Shown in pieces: positions 55,799 to 63,844 of a stretch of DNA of 64,000 nt. The notes under the pieces are model-generated. The model was not told where the DNA came from. It was given only the letters and a program-made list of their open reading frames with translations, and did no database searches. Both the position numbers and the translations under genes were made by a program. The DNA comes from Arthrobacter sp. M2012083 (lineage in GTDB: Bacteria; Actinomycetota; Actinomycetes; Actinomycetales; Micrococcaceae), in contig NZ_AKKK01000018.1 of the NCBI RefSeq assembly GCF_000281065.1, positions 1-64,000 on the forward strand. The letters run 5' to 3'. The number at the start of each line of letters is the position of its first letter. The stretch's first letter is position 1.

Positions 55799-55837
55799 AG
55801 GCCTGCCACCACGAACTTCGGTTCGGATGACAGGCCT
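55799..55837 (-). terminator. Terminator of rnd
   Basis: AGGCCTG pairs with CAGGCCT, and inside it CGAAC pairs with GTTCG around a TTCG tetraloop. It lies just after the RNase D stop codon on the minus strand. Confidence 0.65.
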
Positions 55838-55853
55838 CAAAGCGGGTAGGAGC

Positions 55854-57215
55854 TCAGCCGGCATTGCTGGAAGGTTGCGCGTCCTTGGACGTGGGAACTT
55901 CCTTCCCCTTGGACTCTTTGCCGGGAAGCGGAGCCGGGTTCAGGCACGCTTCAGTGAGTATCGGAGCGGCGAAGGAGATTTGCCACTCGCGCGCACCCAA
56001 GGAGCGCAACTCCGCAGCGACGGACTCCAGGGAAACATCAGCCGGAGGACGCCAGGCAACTCGTCGCAAATAGTCCGGTGTCAACAGGTTCTCCACTGGC
56101 AGCTTTAGCTCATCTGCCTTTGCCTGCAGGGCAGGCCTGGCGGTGGCCAGGCGTGCTGCGGCCTCGGGATCCCTGTCCGCCCAGACCCGTGGCGGAGGCG
56201 GGGCGTTGGTGGGTAAGTGCAGCGGTGGGAGATCCGTGAGTGTGCGGGCGTTGGTGATGCAGCGGAGCCAGCGCGGGGCTTCCCTCTGGGCGGACCGGCC
56301 GTGGAATCCTTTGGTGGCCAGCAGCTGCGGCACGGTGGTGGGCATGGCTTTGGCTGCAGCCACCAGCGCCGAGTCAGGGATGAGCCGGCCGGGAGCTACG
56401 TCCCGTTTGCGTGCCAGTTGGTCGCGCTCAAGCCACAGCTCGCGTACAGCTGCCAATTGGCGGCGGTCGCGTATCTGGTGGAGTCCGGAGGTCTTCCGCC
56501 AGGGATCCACGCGCGGGGCGGAAAGGCCCGCCGCGAGGATGCCTGCAAACTCCTGTTCGGCGTATTCAAGCTTGCCGTCAGCCTCCAGCAACTCGATGAG
56601 TTCCTCGCGGAGTTCTGCGAGGACTTCGACGTCGAGCGCTGCGTAACGCAGCCAGGGTTCGGGCAGGGGGCGGGTGGACCAGTCGGCAGCGGAGTGTTCT
56701 TTCGCGAGGCCGAATCCCAGAAGTTGTTCAATGACGGCGGCAAGTCCCACGCGGGGGAGTCCCGCGAGGCGGGCGGCAAGTTCGGTATCGAAGAGCTTGT
56801 CCGGCCACATGCCGAGCTCCGAGAGGCACGGGAGGTCCTGTGACGCAGCGTGGAGGATCCATTCGACGCCGCGGAGCGCGTCATTGATGATGTCCAGGTT
56901 CTCGAATGGTTCGGGATCGATCAGCCAGGTTCCAGCGCCCTCGCGTCGGATCTGTACCAGGAAAGCCCGCTGCCCGTAGCGGAACCCGGAAGCCCGTTCT
57001 GCGTCCACTCCGGCGGGTCCTGTTCCGGCGGCGATTGCGGCTGCGCACCGCTCCAGCCCGGACGGGGTGTCGATGACCAGGGGTACGCCCTCGCGGGGAG
57101 TATCGAGATCGATGATTTCAGGGACGTGGCTATCGAAGCCGTCTACCTTGATGTGGGTGGTGGGATCAGCAACCGGGTCGCCGGCCGTGGTGTTTTCCGG
57201 ATTTTCAGGGGTCAT
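55854..57215 (-). CDS. rnd: Ribonuclease D (HRDC domain)
   Basis: This 453-residue 3'-5' exoribonuclease of the DEDD family matures tRNA and other small RNAs. The exonuclease acids lie in AGVDAERASGFRYG, in WILHAASQDLPCL (Asp), and in RYAALDVEVLAELREEL (DEDDy Tyr and Asp). An HRDC RNA-binding domain occupies about 240-320. The C-terminal 60 residues carry a second helical domain and a charged tail. ATG at 57215 lacks a good ribosome binding site; TAAGCT lies 9 nt upstream. Confidence 0.93.
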   Translation of the reverse strand: MTPENPENTTAGDPVADPTTHIKVDGFDSHVPEIIDLDTPREGVPLVIDTPSGLERCAAAIAAGTGPAGVDAERASGFRYGQRAFLVQIRREGAGTWLIDPEPFENLDIINDALRGVEWILHAASQDLPCLSELGMWPDKLFDTELAARLAGLPRVGLAAVIEQLLGFGLAKEHSAADWSTRPLPEPWLRYAALDVEVLAELREELIELLEADGKLEYAEQEFAGILAAGLSAPRVDPWRKTSGLHQIRDRRQLAAVRELWLERDQLARKRDVAPGRLIPDSALVAAAKAMPTTVPQLLATKGFHGRSAQREAPRWLRCITNARTLTDLPPLHLPTNAPPPPRVWADRDPEAAARLATARPALQAKADELKLPVENLLTPDYLRRVAWRPPADVSLESVAAELRSLGAREWQISFAAPILTEACLNPAPLPGKESKGKEVPTSKDAQPSSNAG

Positions 57216-57295
57216 GGTGGCTTAAGCTTACCGATTCCGGCCACAGTGGGTTTTTGCGCTCACTTTTTGCTTACCCGAGGACTCGATTCTCACCC

Positions 57296-57955
57296 TCAAT
57301 TGAGCCTCCTGTTGGGCAATCCGGTAACGCCTGGCGGCAAGGGCGGCAGGCCAGCGAAGGTACAAACCATGTCAGACCACGCTTCGAGGTGCGCTTGAAC
57401 ATCCTGGCTTGCCGGCGTCCAGGATGCGCGGAGTTCTATGTCTATGGTGTCCGGTCGTTCAGCCAAGGTGCCGAAGCTTTCGGAAAGGATCCTGGTGGCA
57501 GTGCCACCGGCAGCGCGATAGGGTGCGGCGTGGTTCTCCAGGGCGTCAACGAGCCAGGTCCAGGCAACAGAGCCAAGCATGGAGTCGTTCCCCATCTCTG
57601 CGTCCATTTGAGCCCGAATGTAGGTGACGATGCGGAACTCTCCCTCCCAGACAGCAGAACCGTCGGGGTCATAAAGGAGGATGAAGCGGCCAGTGGCCAG
57701 TTCGTCGTCCTCTTCGCTTGAGGGATTGGTGCCTTGGTTCGCGGCGAAGGCCTTGGCGGCCGGTCCATGGACGGGAACTTGGCGGGTTGCCGCAGTGGGG
57801 CTGAACACTTCAGCTCCCAGGGCAACTGCGTAGGGAGCCAGGCGGGCAGGAGCGGGGATCTCGTCAAGCCGCAGCTCGCTGCGGCATTGTGCTTTTCGTA
57901 GCGATCCCAAGGCGAAGAGAAATTCCGAGGGAACCTGTGCGAGGGCGTTCACCAT
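57296..57955 (-). CDS. DUF3000 domain-containing protein
   Basis: This 219-residue protein matches the actinobacterial family DUF3000, usually found beside rnd. It has RLDEIPAPARLAPYAVALGAEV near 30-51, GRFILLYDPDGSAVWEGEFRIVTYIRA near 88-114, and DIELRASWTPASQDVQAHLEAW near 170. The role is unknown. ATG at 57955 has CATAAT 5 nt upstream, suggesting a leaderless mRNA. It lies upstream of rnd on the same strand, 80 nt away. Confidence 0.88.
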   Translation of the reverse strand: MVNALAQVPSEFLFALGSLRKAQCRSELRLDEIPAPARLAPYAVALGAEVFSPTAATRQVPVHGPAAKAFAANQGTNPSSEEDDELATGRFILLYDPDGSAVWEGEFRIVTYIRAQMDAEMGNDSMLGSVAWTWLVDALENHAAPYRAAGGTATRILSESFGTLAERPDTIDIELRASWTPASQDVQAHLEAWSDMVCTFAGLPPLPPGVTGLPNRRLN

Positions 57956-57960
57956 CGCAG

Positions 57961-57966
57961 ATTATG
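57961..57966 (-). promoter_or_regulatory. -10 element of DUF3000 gene
   Basis: CATAAT on the minus strand is followed by 5 nt and the ATG at 57955. Confidence 0.5.
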
Positions 57967-58022
57967 CGGCCGGGGCAGCGAATCTGTGCAGGCTCGCCGC
58001 CCCGGTTTGGACGTGTTACTTG

Positions 58023-59129
58023 TCAGGCCAGTTCGCGCTTAATTGCCGCCACAAATGCGTCAATGTCTTCCTCCGTGGTATCGAACGAACACATCCACCG
58101 AACTTCGCGGCGGGCGGCATCCCAGTCGTAGAAGGCGAAGGATTCACGCAGCTTGTCAGCCACGCCGTCGGGCAGGATGGCGAACACGCCGTTGGACTGC
58201 GTTGCCTGGGTTGGCTCCACGCCGTCGAGTCCTTCTACTGCCGTTCGCAGCCGGGCGGCCATGGCGTTGGCGTGCGCGGCGGAACGCAGCCACAGGCCAT
58301 CCTCCAGCAAGGCAATGAACTGGGCCGAGATGAAGCGCATCTTCGATGCCAATTGCATGTTCATCTTGCGCAGGAACTTCAGGCCGTCAGCTGCCTCCGG
58401 GTTCAGGGCCACCACGACTTCACCAAAAAGAAGTCCGTTCTTGGTACCGCCGAAAGACAGGATGTCCACGCCGGCGTCGCGGGTGAACGCGCGGAGGGGA
58501 ACGTCCAGGTGCGCTGCGGCGTTCGCAAGCCGGGCGCCGTCCATGTGCAGCTTCATGCCCTTGGCGTGGGCATGGTCGGCAATGGCCCGCACTTCTTCCG
58601 GCGTGTAGCAGGTGCCGAGTTCAGTGGTTTGGGTAATAGACACCACCAAGGGCTGGGCGCGGTGCTCGTCGCCCCAGCCCCAGGCCTCCCGGTCGATCAG
58701 CTCGGGGGTGAGCTTGCCGTCCCCGGTGGGCACTTGCAGGAGCTTGATCCCGCCCACCCGTTCCGGTGCACCGTTCTCGTCCATGTTGATGTGTGCTGTG
58801 GAGGCGCAGATTACCGCACCCCAGCGCGGCAGCAGGGATTGCAGGGCAAGGACGTTCGCGCCGGTGCCGTTGAAGACCGGGAAGGTCTCGATGCCCGGGC
58901 CGAATTGCTGCTCCAATACCTCTTGCAGCCGTGCCGTGTAAACGTCCTCACCGTAGGACACTTGGTGCCCTCCGTTGGCGGTTGCCAGTGCAGAGAGGAT
59001 CTCCGGATGCACGCCGGAGTAGTTGTCCGATGCGAACCCGCGAACCGCAGGGTCATGCAGCCGACCCGCGCCGGGGGCTTCATGGGCGCTGTGGATTGCC
59101 TCTGTTGTGCTCGTCACTTGTTCATTCAC
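58023..59129 (-). CDS. Low-specificity threonine aldolase-type PLP enzyme
   Basis: This 368-residue fold-type I PLP enzyme cleaves L-threonine or related beta-hydroxy amino acids to glycine and an aldehyde. The opening FASDNYSGVHPEILSAL and NGTGANVLAL are family marks. HMDGARLANAA holds the PLP-binding Asp and Arg, and the Schiff-base lysine is Lys230 in SFGGTKNGLLFGE. GTG at 59129 has TAGACT 7 nt upstream. It is the last gene of DUF6421-SDR-aldolase and may have its own promoter. The true substrate in that operon is unknown. Confidence 0.9.
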   Translation of the reverse strand: MNEQVTSTTEAIHSAHEAPGAGRLHDPAVRGFASDNYSGVHPEILSALATANGGHQVSYGEDVYTARLQEVLEQQFGPGIETFPVFNGTGANVLALQSLLPRWGAVICASTAHINMDENGAPERVGGIKLLQVPTGDGKLTPELIDREAWGWGDEHRAQPLVVSITQTTELGTCYTPEEVRAIADHAHAKGMKLHMDGARLANAAAHLDVPLRAFTRDAGVDILSFGGTKNGLLFGEVVVALNPEAADGLKFLRKMNMQLASKMRFISAQFIALLEDGLWLRSAAHANAMAARLRTAVEGLDGVEPTQATQSNGVFAILPDGVADKLRESFAFYDWDAARREVRWMCSFDTTEEDIDAFVAAIKRELA

Positions 59130-59136
59130 GCTTTCA

Positions 59137-59142
59137 AGTCTA
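59137..59142 (-). promoter_or_regulatory. -10 element, internal promoter for threonine aldolase gene
   Basis: TAGACT on the minus strand is followed by 7 nt and the GTG at 59129. It overlaps the SDR stop codon. Confidence 0.45.
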
Positions 59143-59877
59143 TTTGGCCAGCAGGATTCGCTGGCCGTTGAGGGTGGCGGCGGGTTGTTCAAAGAGTCCG
59201 ACGGCGGCAGCCGCCAGTTCTTCAACGTCCGTGAAGCCGGGGAATCGCCTTTCGGGATGGGCCTCCCGCATCGCTGAATCCACGAGGGCTTTGACCACGA
59301 AAATTACTGCCGCGCTGTGCTGCTCGGTGGGGGCTTCCTGGTTTCCGGCGCTTCCGGATTGCGCCCGCCGGAAACCATCCGCTACCGCCAAGGTCCAGGC
59401 CTCTGCAGCTGCTTTTGCCGCCGCGTAGCTGGCGGCCGCAGCTGTTGGAGCAGCGGCGGTGGTTGACGACACCATGGCAAAACGACCGTGCGGGGATGCT
59501 TCAATCTGGCTGTAGAAGACCCGGGAGACGTTGCGGAGCGTGGTCACAGCGCTCCGTTCCATGGACTCCCAGTCCTCATCCGTTTGGTCTTCGATGCCTT
59601 TGGCGCCCCGCCAGCCGCCCACCAAGTGGACCACGCCGTCGATGTCCTCGACGCCGAGGTCACGGACGCTGGCCGCAAGTTCGCGGACGGAGTCCAGGCT
59701 GGAGAGATCGGAAACCAGGGGAGTCACCCCATTGCCGGCTTCAGCCGCGGCCGCTTTGATCCGGACATCGTCGGAACCCACAGTGAACACCCTGTGACCG
59801 ACGGCCCCCAACGCGCGCGCCACGGCGATGCCCGAAGCGCTGCTTCCGCCGGTCACAAGGATAGTCAGTGCGGTCAT
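59140..59877 (-). CDS. SDR family oxidoreductase
   Basis: This 245-residue short-chain dehydrogenase/reductase has the N-terminal nucleotide-binding motif LVTGGSSASGIAVARAL (8-24; note the extra Ser and Ala in the glycine-rich loop). The acidic residue at the end of beta-2 is GSDDVR, suggesting NAD(H) preference. The catalytic Ser-Tyr-Lys set is present in MVSST and SYAAAKAAAEAW. Start ATG at 59877 shares one base with the DUF6421 stop codon (TGATG), so translation is coupled. The substrate is unknown. Confidence 0.9.
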   Translation of the reverse strand: MTALTILVTGGSSASGIAVARALGAVGHRVFTVGSDDVRIKAAAAEAGNGVTPLVSDLSSLDSVRELAASVRDLGVEDIDGVVHLVGGWRGAKGIEDQTDEDWESMERSAVTTLRNVSRVFYSQIEASPHGRFAMVSSTTAAAPTAAAASYAAAKAAAEAWTLAVADGFRRAQSGSAGNQEAPTEQHSAAVIFVVKALVDSAMREAHPERRFPGFTDVEELAAAAVGLFEQPAATLNGQRILLAK

Positions 59878-61244
59878 CAGGCCGCCGTCGAGCCGGTGAT
59901 GCCGGTGGTGGACTCGATGACAGGGCGCATCTTCTTCTCCAGTGCTTCGTAGAACATGGACAGGGGGAACTCGTCATCCAGCACCTGGTCCGTGAGGCCG
60001 CGGGGCGGACCGTCCAAGGGCAGCGCGTCCGGACCCTTGGCCCATACCGACGCCGGGTGGGGCGTCACGGTGCTCGAAATGAGCTCGTACGCCGCAAGCC
60101 AGTGGGCAGCCTTCGGGCGGTCGATCGAGCGCCAGTACAGTTCCTCGATTTTGGCACCGAGTTCCACTACTACCGAGGCAGCTTCGTCCCAGTCGATGGA
60201 GAGCTTGCTGTCCGTCCAGTGGAGCACGTGGTGCTGGTGCATCCATGCGAACAGGAGCTGGCCGCCCAGGCCGTCGTAGTTGCGGACGCGGCTGCCCGTG
60301 ATGGCGAAACGGAAAATCCGGTCGAAGATCACTGCATACTGGACGAGCTTTGCATGCTTGCGGGCATCGGGGTCGGCTTCTTCGTCTTTTTCAATGCGCA
60401 CGGACTCGCGGAATGCAGTCAGATCGCAGCGCAGCTCCTCCAGTGAGTAAAGGAAGAACGGCATTCGCTGCTTGATCATGAACGGATCGAAGGGAAGGTC
60501 CCCGCGCATGTGGGTGCGGTCGTGGATCAGGTCCCACATCACAAAGGTTCGCTGGGTCAGTTCCTGGTCCTCGATGAGCTGTGCTGCATCCTCGGGAAGT
60601 TCCAGGGATGTGGTGGCCGCGGCTGCCTTGAGGACGCGGCGGAAACGAGCGGCCTCCCGGTCAGCGAAGATGGCGCCCCACGTGAAAGTAGGGGTCTCAC
60701 GGACGGCCACCGTCTCGGGGAAGAGGACAGCCGAGTTCGTGTCGTACCCGGGAGTGAAATCCACGAAGCGGATGGGAACGAAGAGTTTGTTGGAGTACTC
60801 GCCAGACTCCAGGCCGCCAATGAACTCCGGCCAGATGACCTCGATCAGGACGGCTTCGACCAACCTGTTGGTGCTGCCGTTCTGTGTGTACATGGGGAAA
60901 ACCACCAGGTGCTGGAGGCCGTCAACGCGCTGCTCCTGGGGCTGGAACGCCTGAAGGGAGTCCAGGAAGTCCGGAACCCCGAACCCGCCTTCGACCCATC
61001 GGCCGAAGTCTGCCACCAGGAGCTCCAGGTACCGGGCATCGTGGGGGAAGTGCGGAACCAGGGCAGCGATGGCGTCGGTCACAGTAGCAACGAGGTTCGC
61101 GGCCTCGTTGTGGGCTGCGGAATCGGCAATGGAGCCGTCCTGCTCCTGGTGTGCCTGCAGTGCTGTGGCAGCGGCCTTCAGGGTCATCCATTCGGCGTTG
61201 TCAGCGGTGACCCGCGGCAGGATGTCGGTGGTGATGGTGGTCAT
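59877..61244 (-). CDS. DUF6421 family protein
   Basis: This 455-residue protein matches, from memory, DUF6421, an actinobacterial family of unknown function. It may bind metal: WDLIHDRTHMRGDLPFDP near 245-262 and WMHQHHVLHWTDSKL near 335-349 contain several histidines and acids in ligand-like spacing, as does the buried HFPHDARYLELLV near 65. ATG at 61244 has GAAAGGG upstream. It is the first gene of an operon with an SDR and a threonine aldolase. A weak promoter candidate, TTGGAT-N17-TGCTAC, lies near 61275-61315. Confidence 0.8.
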   Translation of the reverse strand: MTTITTDILPRVTADNAEWMTLKAAATALQAHQEQDGSIADSAAHNEAANLVATVTDAIAALVPHFPHDARYLELLVADFGRWVEGGFGVPDFLDSLQAFQPQEQRVDGLQHLVVFPMYTQNGSTNRLVEAVLIEVIWPEFIGGLESGEYSNKLFVPIRFVDFTPGYDTNSAVLFPETVAVRETPTFTWGAIFADREAARFRRVLKAAAATTSLELPEDAAQLIEDQELTQRTFVMWDLIHDRTHMRGDLPFDPFMIKQRMPFFLYSLEELRCDLTAFRESVRIEKDEEADPDARKHAKLVQYAVIFDRIFRFAITGSRVRNYDGLGGQLLFAWMHQHHVLHWTDSKLSIDWDEAASVVVELGAKIEELYWRSIDRPKAAHWLAAYELISSTVTPHPASVWAKGPDALPLDGPPRGLTDQVLDDEFPLSMFYEALEKKMRPVIESTTGITGSTAA

Positions 61245-61414
61245 GGAGCTCGGCCCTTTCGAAGTGGTGTTTGCTTCTGGGCCGAGCGTAGCAAGCAAAA
61301 AGCATTGCTAATCCAAGAATGACTTGAGCATAAGAAACTCTTGGTCATTTGGTGCTCGAAGGCGGGTTGAGATTCAGTCCCGTCACATGCAGCCCCGAAA
61401 TAACGCCGCGTTCC

Positions 61415-61445
61415 CGGACGGGCTGGCAGGGCGCCAGCCCGTCCG
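61415..61445 (-). terminator. Terminator of msrB
   Basis: A 12-bp perfect stem (GGACGGGCTGGC with GCCAGCCCGTCC, plus one closing C-G) around a 5-nt loop lies just after the msrB stop codon on the minus strand. Confidence 0.9.
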
Positions 61446-61452
61446 TAACTGC

Positions 61453-61911
61453 CTAGCTCTCTTCCGGCGTCACCAGGCGAAGCGAAACGGAGTTAATGCA
61501 GAACCGCTGATCCGTGGGCGTGCCATAGCCCTCGCCCTCAAAAACGTGCCCAAGATGCGAGTCACAGTTGGCGCACCGGACTTCGACACGATCCATTCCC
61601 ATGGTGCGGTCATGGAGATACCGGACCGTGCCTTCGGCCAAGGGTGCCCAGAACGACGGCCAACCACAATGGGAATCAAATTTCTCCCGGCTGGTGAACA
61701 ACTGGCTGCCGCAAGCGCGACACTGGTACACGCCTTCCGTGTGGGTGTCCCAGTACTCGCCCGTGTACGGCCGCTCGGTTCCTGCCTGCCGAAGAACCCG
61801 GTATTCCTCGGGTGTCAGCTCCTCCCGCCACTGGGCATCGCTCTTTTCCACGGGCACAGAAGTTGTATTGCTGGTGTTGTCAGGAGTGTTCATGCCTATT
61901 GCAACGCTCAC
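61453..61911 (-). CDS. msrB: Peptide-methionine (R)-S-oxide reductase
   Basis: This 152-residue MsrB repairs oxidised methionine residues. The zinc ligands are CRACGSQ and CANCDSHLGH, the substrate pocket includes HCGWPSFWAPL, and the catalytic cysteine is in QRFCINSVSLRL. GTG at 61911 overlaps the stop codon of the gene before it (GTGA), which supports translational coupling. An alternative ATG at 61893 is six codons inside and would fit a SigR-like promoter ending just before it. Confidence 0.93.
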   Translation of the reverse strand: MSVAIGMNTPDNTSNTTSVPVEKSDAQWREELTPEEYRVLRQAGTERPYTGEYWDTHTEGVYQCRACGSQLFTSREKFDSHCGWPSFWAPLAEGTVRYLHDRTMGMDRVEVRCANCDSHLGHVFEGEGYGTPTDQRFCINSVSLRLVTPEES

Positions 61912-62399
61912 GAGTCGCCGATAAATCCCGAACCTGCGTACAGGTGGAGGACCGGGAGACCCAGCTGATCCTGTGCCTTATTGGCCCAGTCCGTGTGGAA
62001 GGTGTCCGCGATGGCGTGGGGCCGGGTAATGACCACAGCCTGGGCAGCGTCCACCGCACGGACCTTCGCCACCAAACCGGCCACGGCACCGCCGTCGACC
62101 ACCTCCCCGGTGACGCCACCGCCCAACCCGGCCAATGCCGCCAAGGATGCAGCCAGCGTCTCGGAGGCCTCCGCACGCTCAGCCTCAGGGTCAGGATGCT
62201 GTGCAGTGAGTTCCCGGAAGGCTTTGGCGATATCAAGCAAAGACAGGTTCTCCAGGAAATCGACCAGAAGATGTCGCTCTGTGTTTGACGGGACCAGGAC
62301 AATCAGGGGCGCATCACCGCCGTCGAGCAATTTGGCGATGTTAACGCGGTCGTCGGGGCCGAGGGGCTCTTCAGTCAGGATGACGATGGGATCACTCAT
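61908..62399 (-). CDS. Uncharacterised protein coupled to msrB
   Basis: This 163-residue protein has an Ala/Gly/Val-rich alpha/beta sequence with alternating strand and helix, suggesting a Rossmann- or USP-like fold. PIVILTEEPLGPDDRVNIAKLL opens it, PLIVLVPSNTERHLLVDFL follows, and ends AVVITRPHAIADTFHTDWANKAQDQLG and PVLHLYAGSGF close it. No catalytic residues are clear. The start is ATG at 62399 with TACGCT 6 nt upstream. It overlaps msrB by 4 nt, so both are made together; a function in redox repair is only suggested by this. Confidence 0.8.
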   Translation of the reverse strand: MSDPIVILTEEPLGPDDRVNIAKLLDGGDAPLIVLVPSNTERHLLVDFLENLSLLDIAKAFRELTAQHPDPEAERAEASETLAASLAALAGLGGGVTGEVVDGGAVAGLVAKVRAVDAAQAVVITRPHAIADTFHTDWANKAQDQLGLPVLHLYAGSGFIGDS

Positions 62400-62405
62400 G
62401 GCTAC

Positions 62406-62411
62406 AGCGTA
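62406..62411 (-). promoter_or_regulatory. -10 element, leaderless start at 62399
   Basis: TACGCT on the minus strand is followed by 6 nt and the ATG at 62399. Confidence 0.5.
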
Positions 62412-62535
62412 GTCCCGGCGAACCGCTGTCCGCAGACTTTTGGGACGTTGATTCACGCGCCAGGATCCGCGGGCCGATGCGCCGCGCGGTCCACGCCTGC
62501 CCCAAGGGCCGCCGTTGAGCAGCAACAATGGAAGC

Positions 62536-63804
62536 ATGGCATCGACTACCCCGCCAGCGAGCGACGCTGCAGACAAGAAACTCTCCCTCCGCACCAAATG
62601 GGCCATCGCAGGATTCCTTGCCGGCGGTACCTTGGCCGGCCTGGTAGGTGCGGGCTCGTCGGCGCTCGCCGTGTACTTTGCCCGCCGTGTCATTACCCCC
62701 GCCGCCCGGCACGAGGACCAGGAAGTGCTTGCCGTGATCCGCGGCGACAAGGGGCAACAAGTCATTCTGGCGGCCACCCCTGATACCACCATCGACGGCG
62801 TCTTCAGCCTCTTCTTCTCCGGCGGCCAAGGACATGCCAGGATCGGCCGGATTGTGTCCTATTCGCCCGCCGAGCAAACCGTGCTGCGTGAGGTCGAGGA
62901 AGTTTACAGCGGCAACCTCTCCGAGGCGCGCCGTGCTTGGTGGAGCGGTGCAACGTACCCGGACCCGGCCGCGATCGGCCTTGCGGCCGAGGACGTGGAC
63001 ATAGAGATCGACGGCGGGAAGGCACCTGCCTGGCTGATCCGGGCCGAAGCTTCGGCCGCGGCGCCAGTCTGCGCAATCATGGTCCACGGCCGCGGAGCCA
63101 CGCGTCTGGAAGGCCTCCGTGCCGTCCGCAGTGTACGGGAACTCGGAATGGACAGCCTGTTGATCTCCTACCGTAATGACGGTCTTGCTCCAGCCGCGCC
63201 GGATGGACGGTACGGACTCGGTTCCACGGAATGGTGCGACGTTGAGGCCGCGATCGAATATGCCTTGGATCAGGGTGCTCAGGAAATAGTTCTGTTTGGC
63301 TGGTCCATGGGCGGGGCGATCAGCCTGCAGACAGCGGACCTCTCCAAGCACCGCCACCTCATCCGCGCGTTGGTACTGGATGCCCCGGTCATCAACTGGG
63401 TCAATGTCATGGCCCATCACGCCGAGATGAACAGGATCCCCTACAACGTGGGCCGGTATGGACAAATGATGCTGAGCCATCCCTTGGGGCGACGGCTGAC
63501 CGGACTATCTGCGCCTGTGGATTTGAAGGCCATGGACTGGGAAACGCGGGCAGTCGAGTTGCGGACACCCACCTTGCTGATCCACAGCGTGGACGACGAC
63601 TACGTACCCTTCGGGCCCTCCGCCAGCCTTGCGGAGAAGAACCCCGAGATGGTCACCTTTGAGCCGTTCGACGGCGCCCGGCACACCAAAGAGTGGAACG
63701 TGGACCCCGAACGGTGGGAGCGCTTGGTCAGCGCCTGGCTGCAGAGGCAGCTGGCTCCCCGAAACAATCCCGGGCAGGCAGGCGCCACCGGACAGCCCGC
63801 CTGA
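62536..63804 (+). CDS. Membrane-anchored alpha/beta hydrolase
   Basis: This 422-residue protein has an N-terminal membrane anchor (about 19-44, after a short charged stretch) followed by a beta-rich linker and an alpha/beta hydrolase domain from about 170. The catalytic triad is visible: Ser257 in FGWSMGGA, Asp353 in SVDDDYVPF and His383 in ARHTKEWN. The oxyanion region is VHGRGATR. The substrate is unknown. ATG at 62536 has AACAAT 6 nt upstream, a possible leaderless start; a TTG at 62515 is also in frame. Confidence 0.85.
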   Translation: MASTTPPASDAADKKLSLRTKWAIAGFLAGGTLAGLVGAGSSALAVYFARRVITPAARHEDQEVLAVIRGDKGQQVILAATPDTTIDGVFSLFFSGGQGHARIGRIVSYSPAEQTVLREVEEVYSGNLSEARRAWWSGATYPDPAAIGLAAEDVDIEIDGGKAPAWLIRAEASAAAPVCAIMVHGRGATRLEGLRAVRSVRELGMDSLLISYRNDGLAPAAPDGRYGLGSTEWCDVEAAIEYALDQGAQEIVLFGWSMGGAISLQTADLSKHRHLIRALVLDAPVINWVNVMAHHAEMNRIPYNVGRYGQMMLSHPLGRRLTGLSAPVDLKAMDWETRAVELRTPTLLIHSVDDDYVPFGPSASLAEKNPEMVTFEPFDGARHTKEWNVDPERWERLVSAWLQRQLAPRNNPGQAGATGQPA

Positions 63805-63844
63805 GGACCCCTGGCGGCCACAGGTGGCCACAGGCGGTTTCGTG

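Noticed and set aside
58020..59171. 383-codon plus-strand frame opposite the threonine aldolase gene
   Set aside because: The opposite strand has a complete PLP enzyme with its active-site lysine; this frame has no domain.
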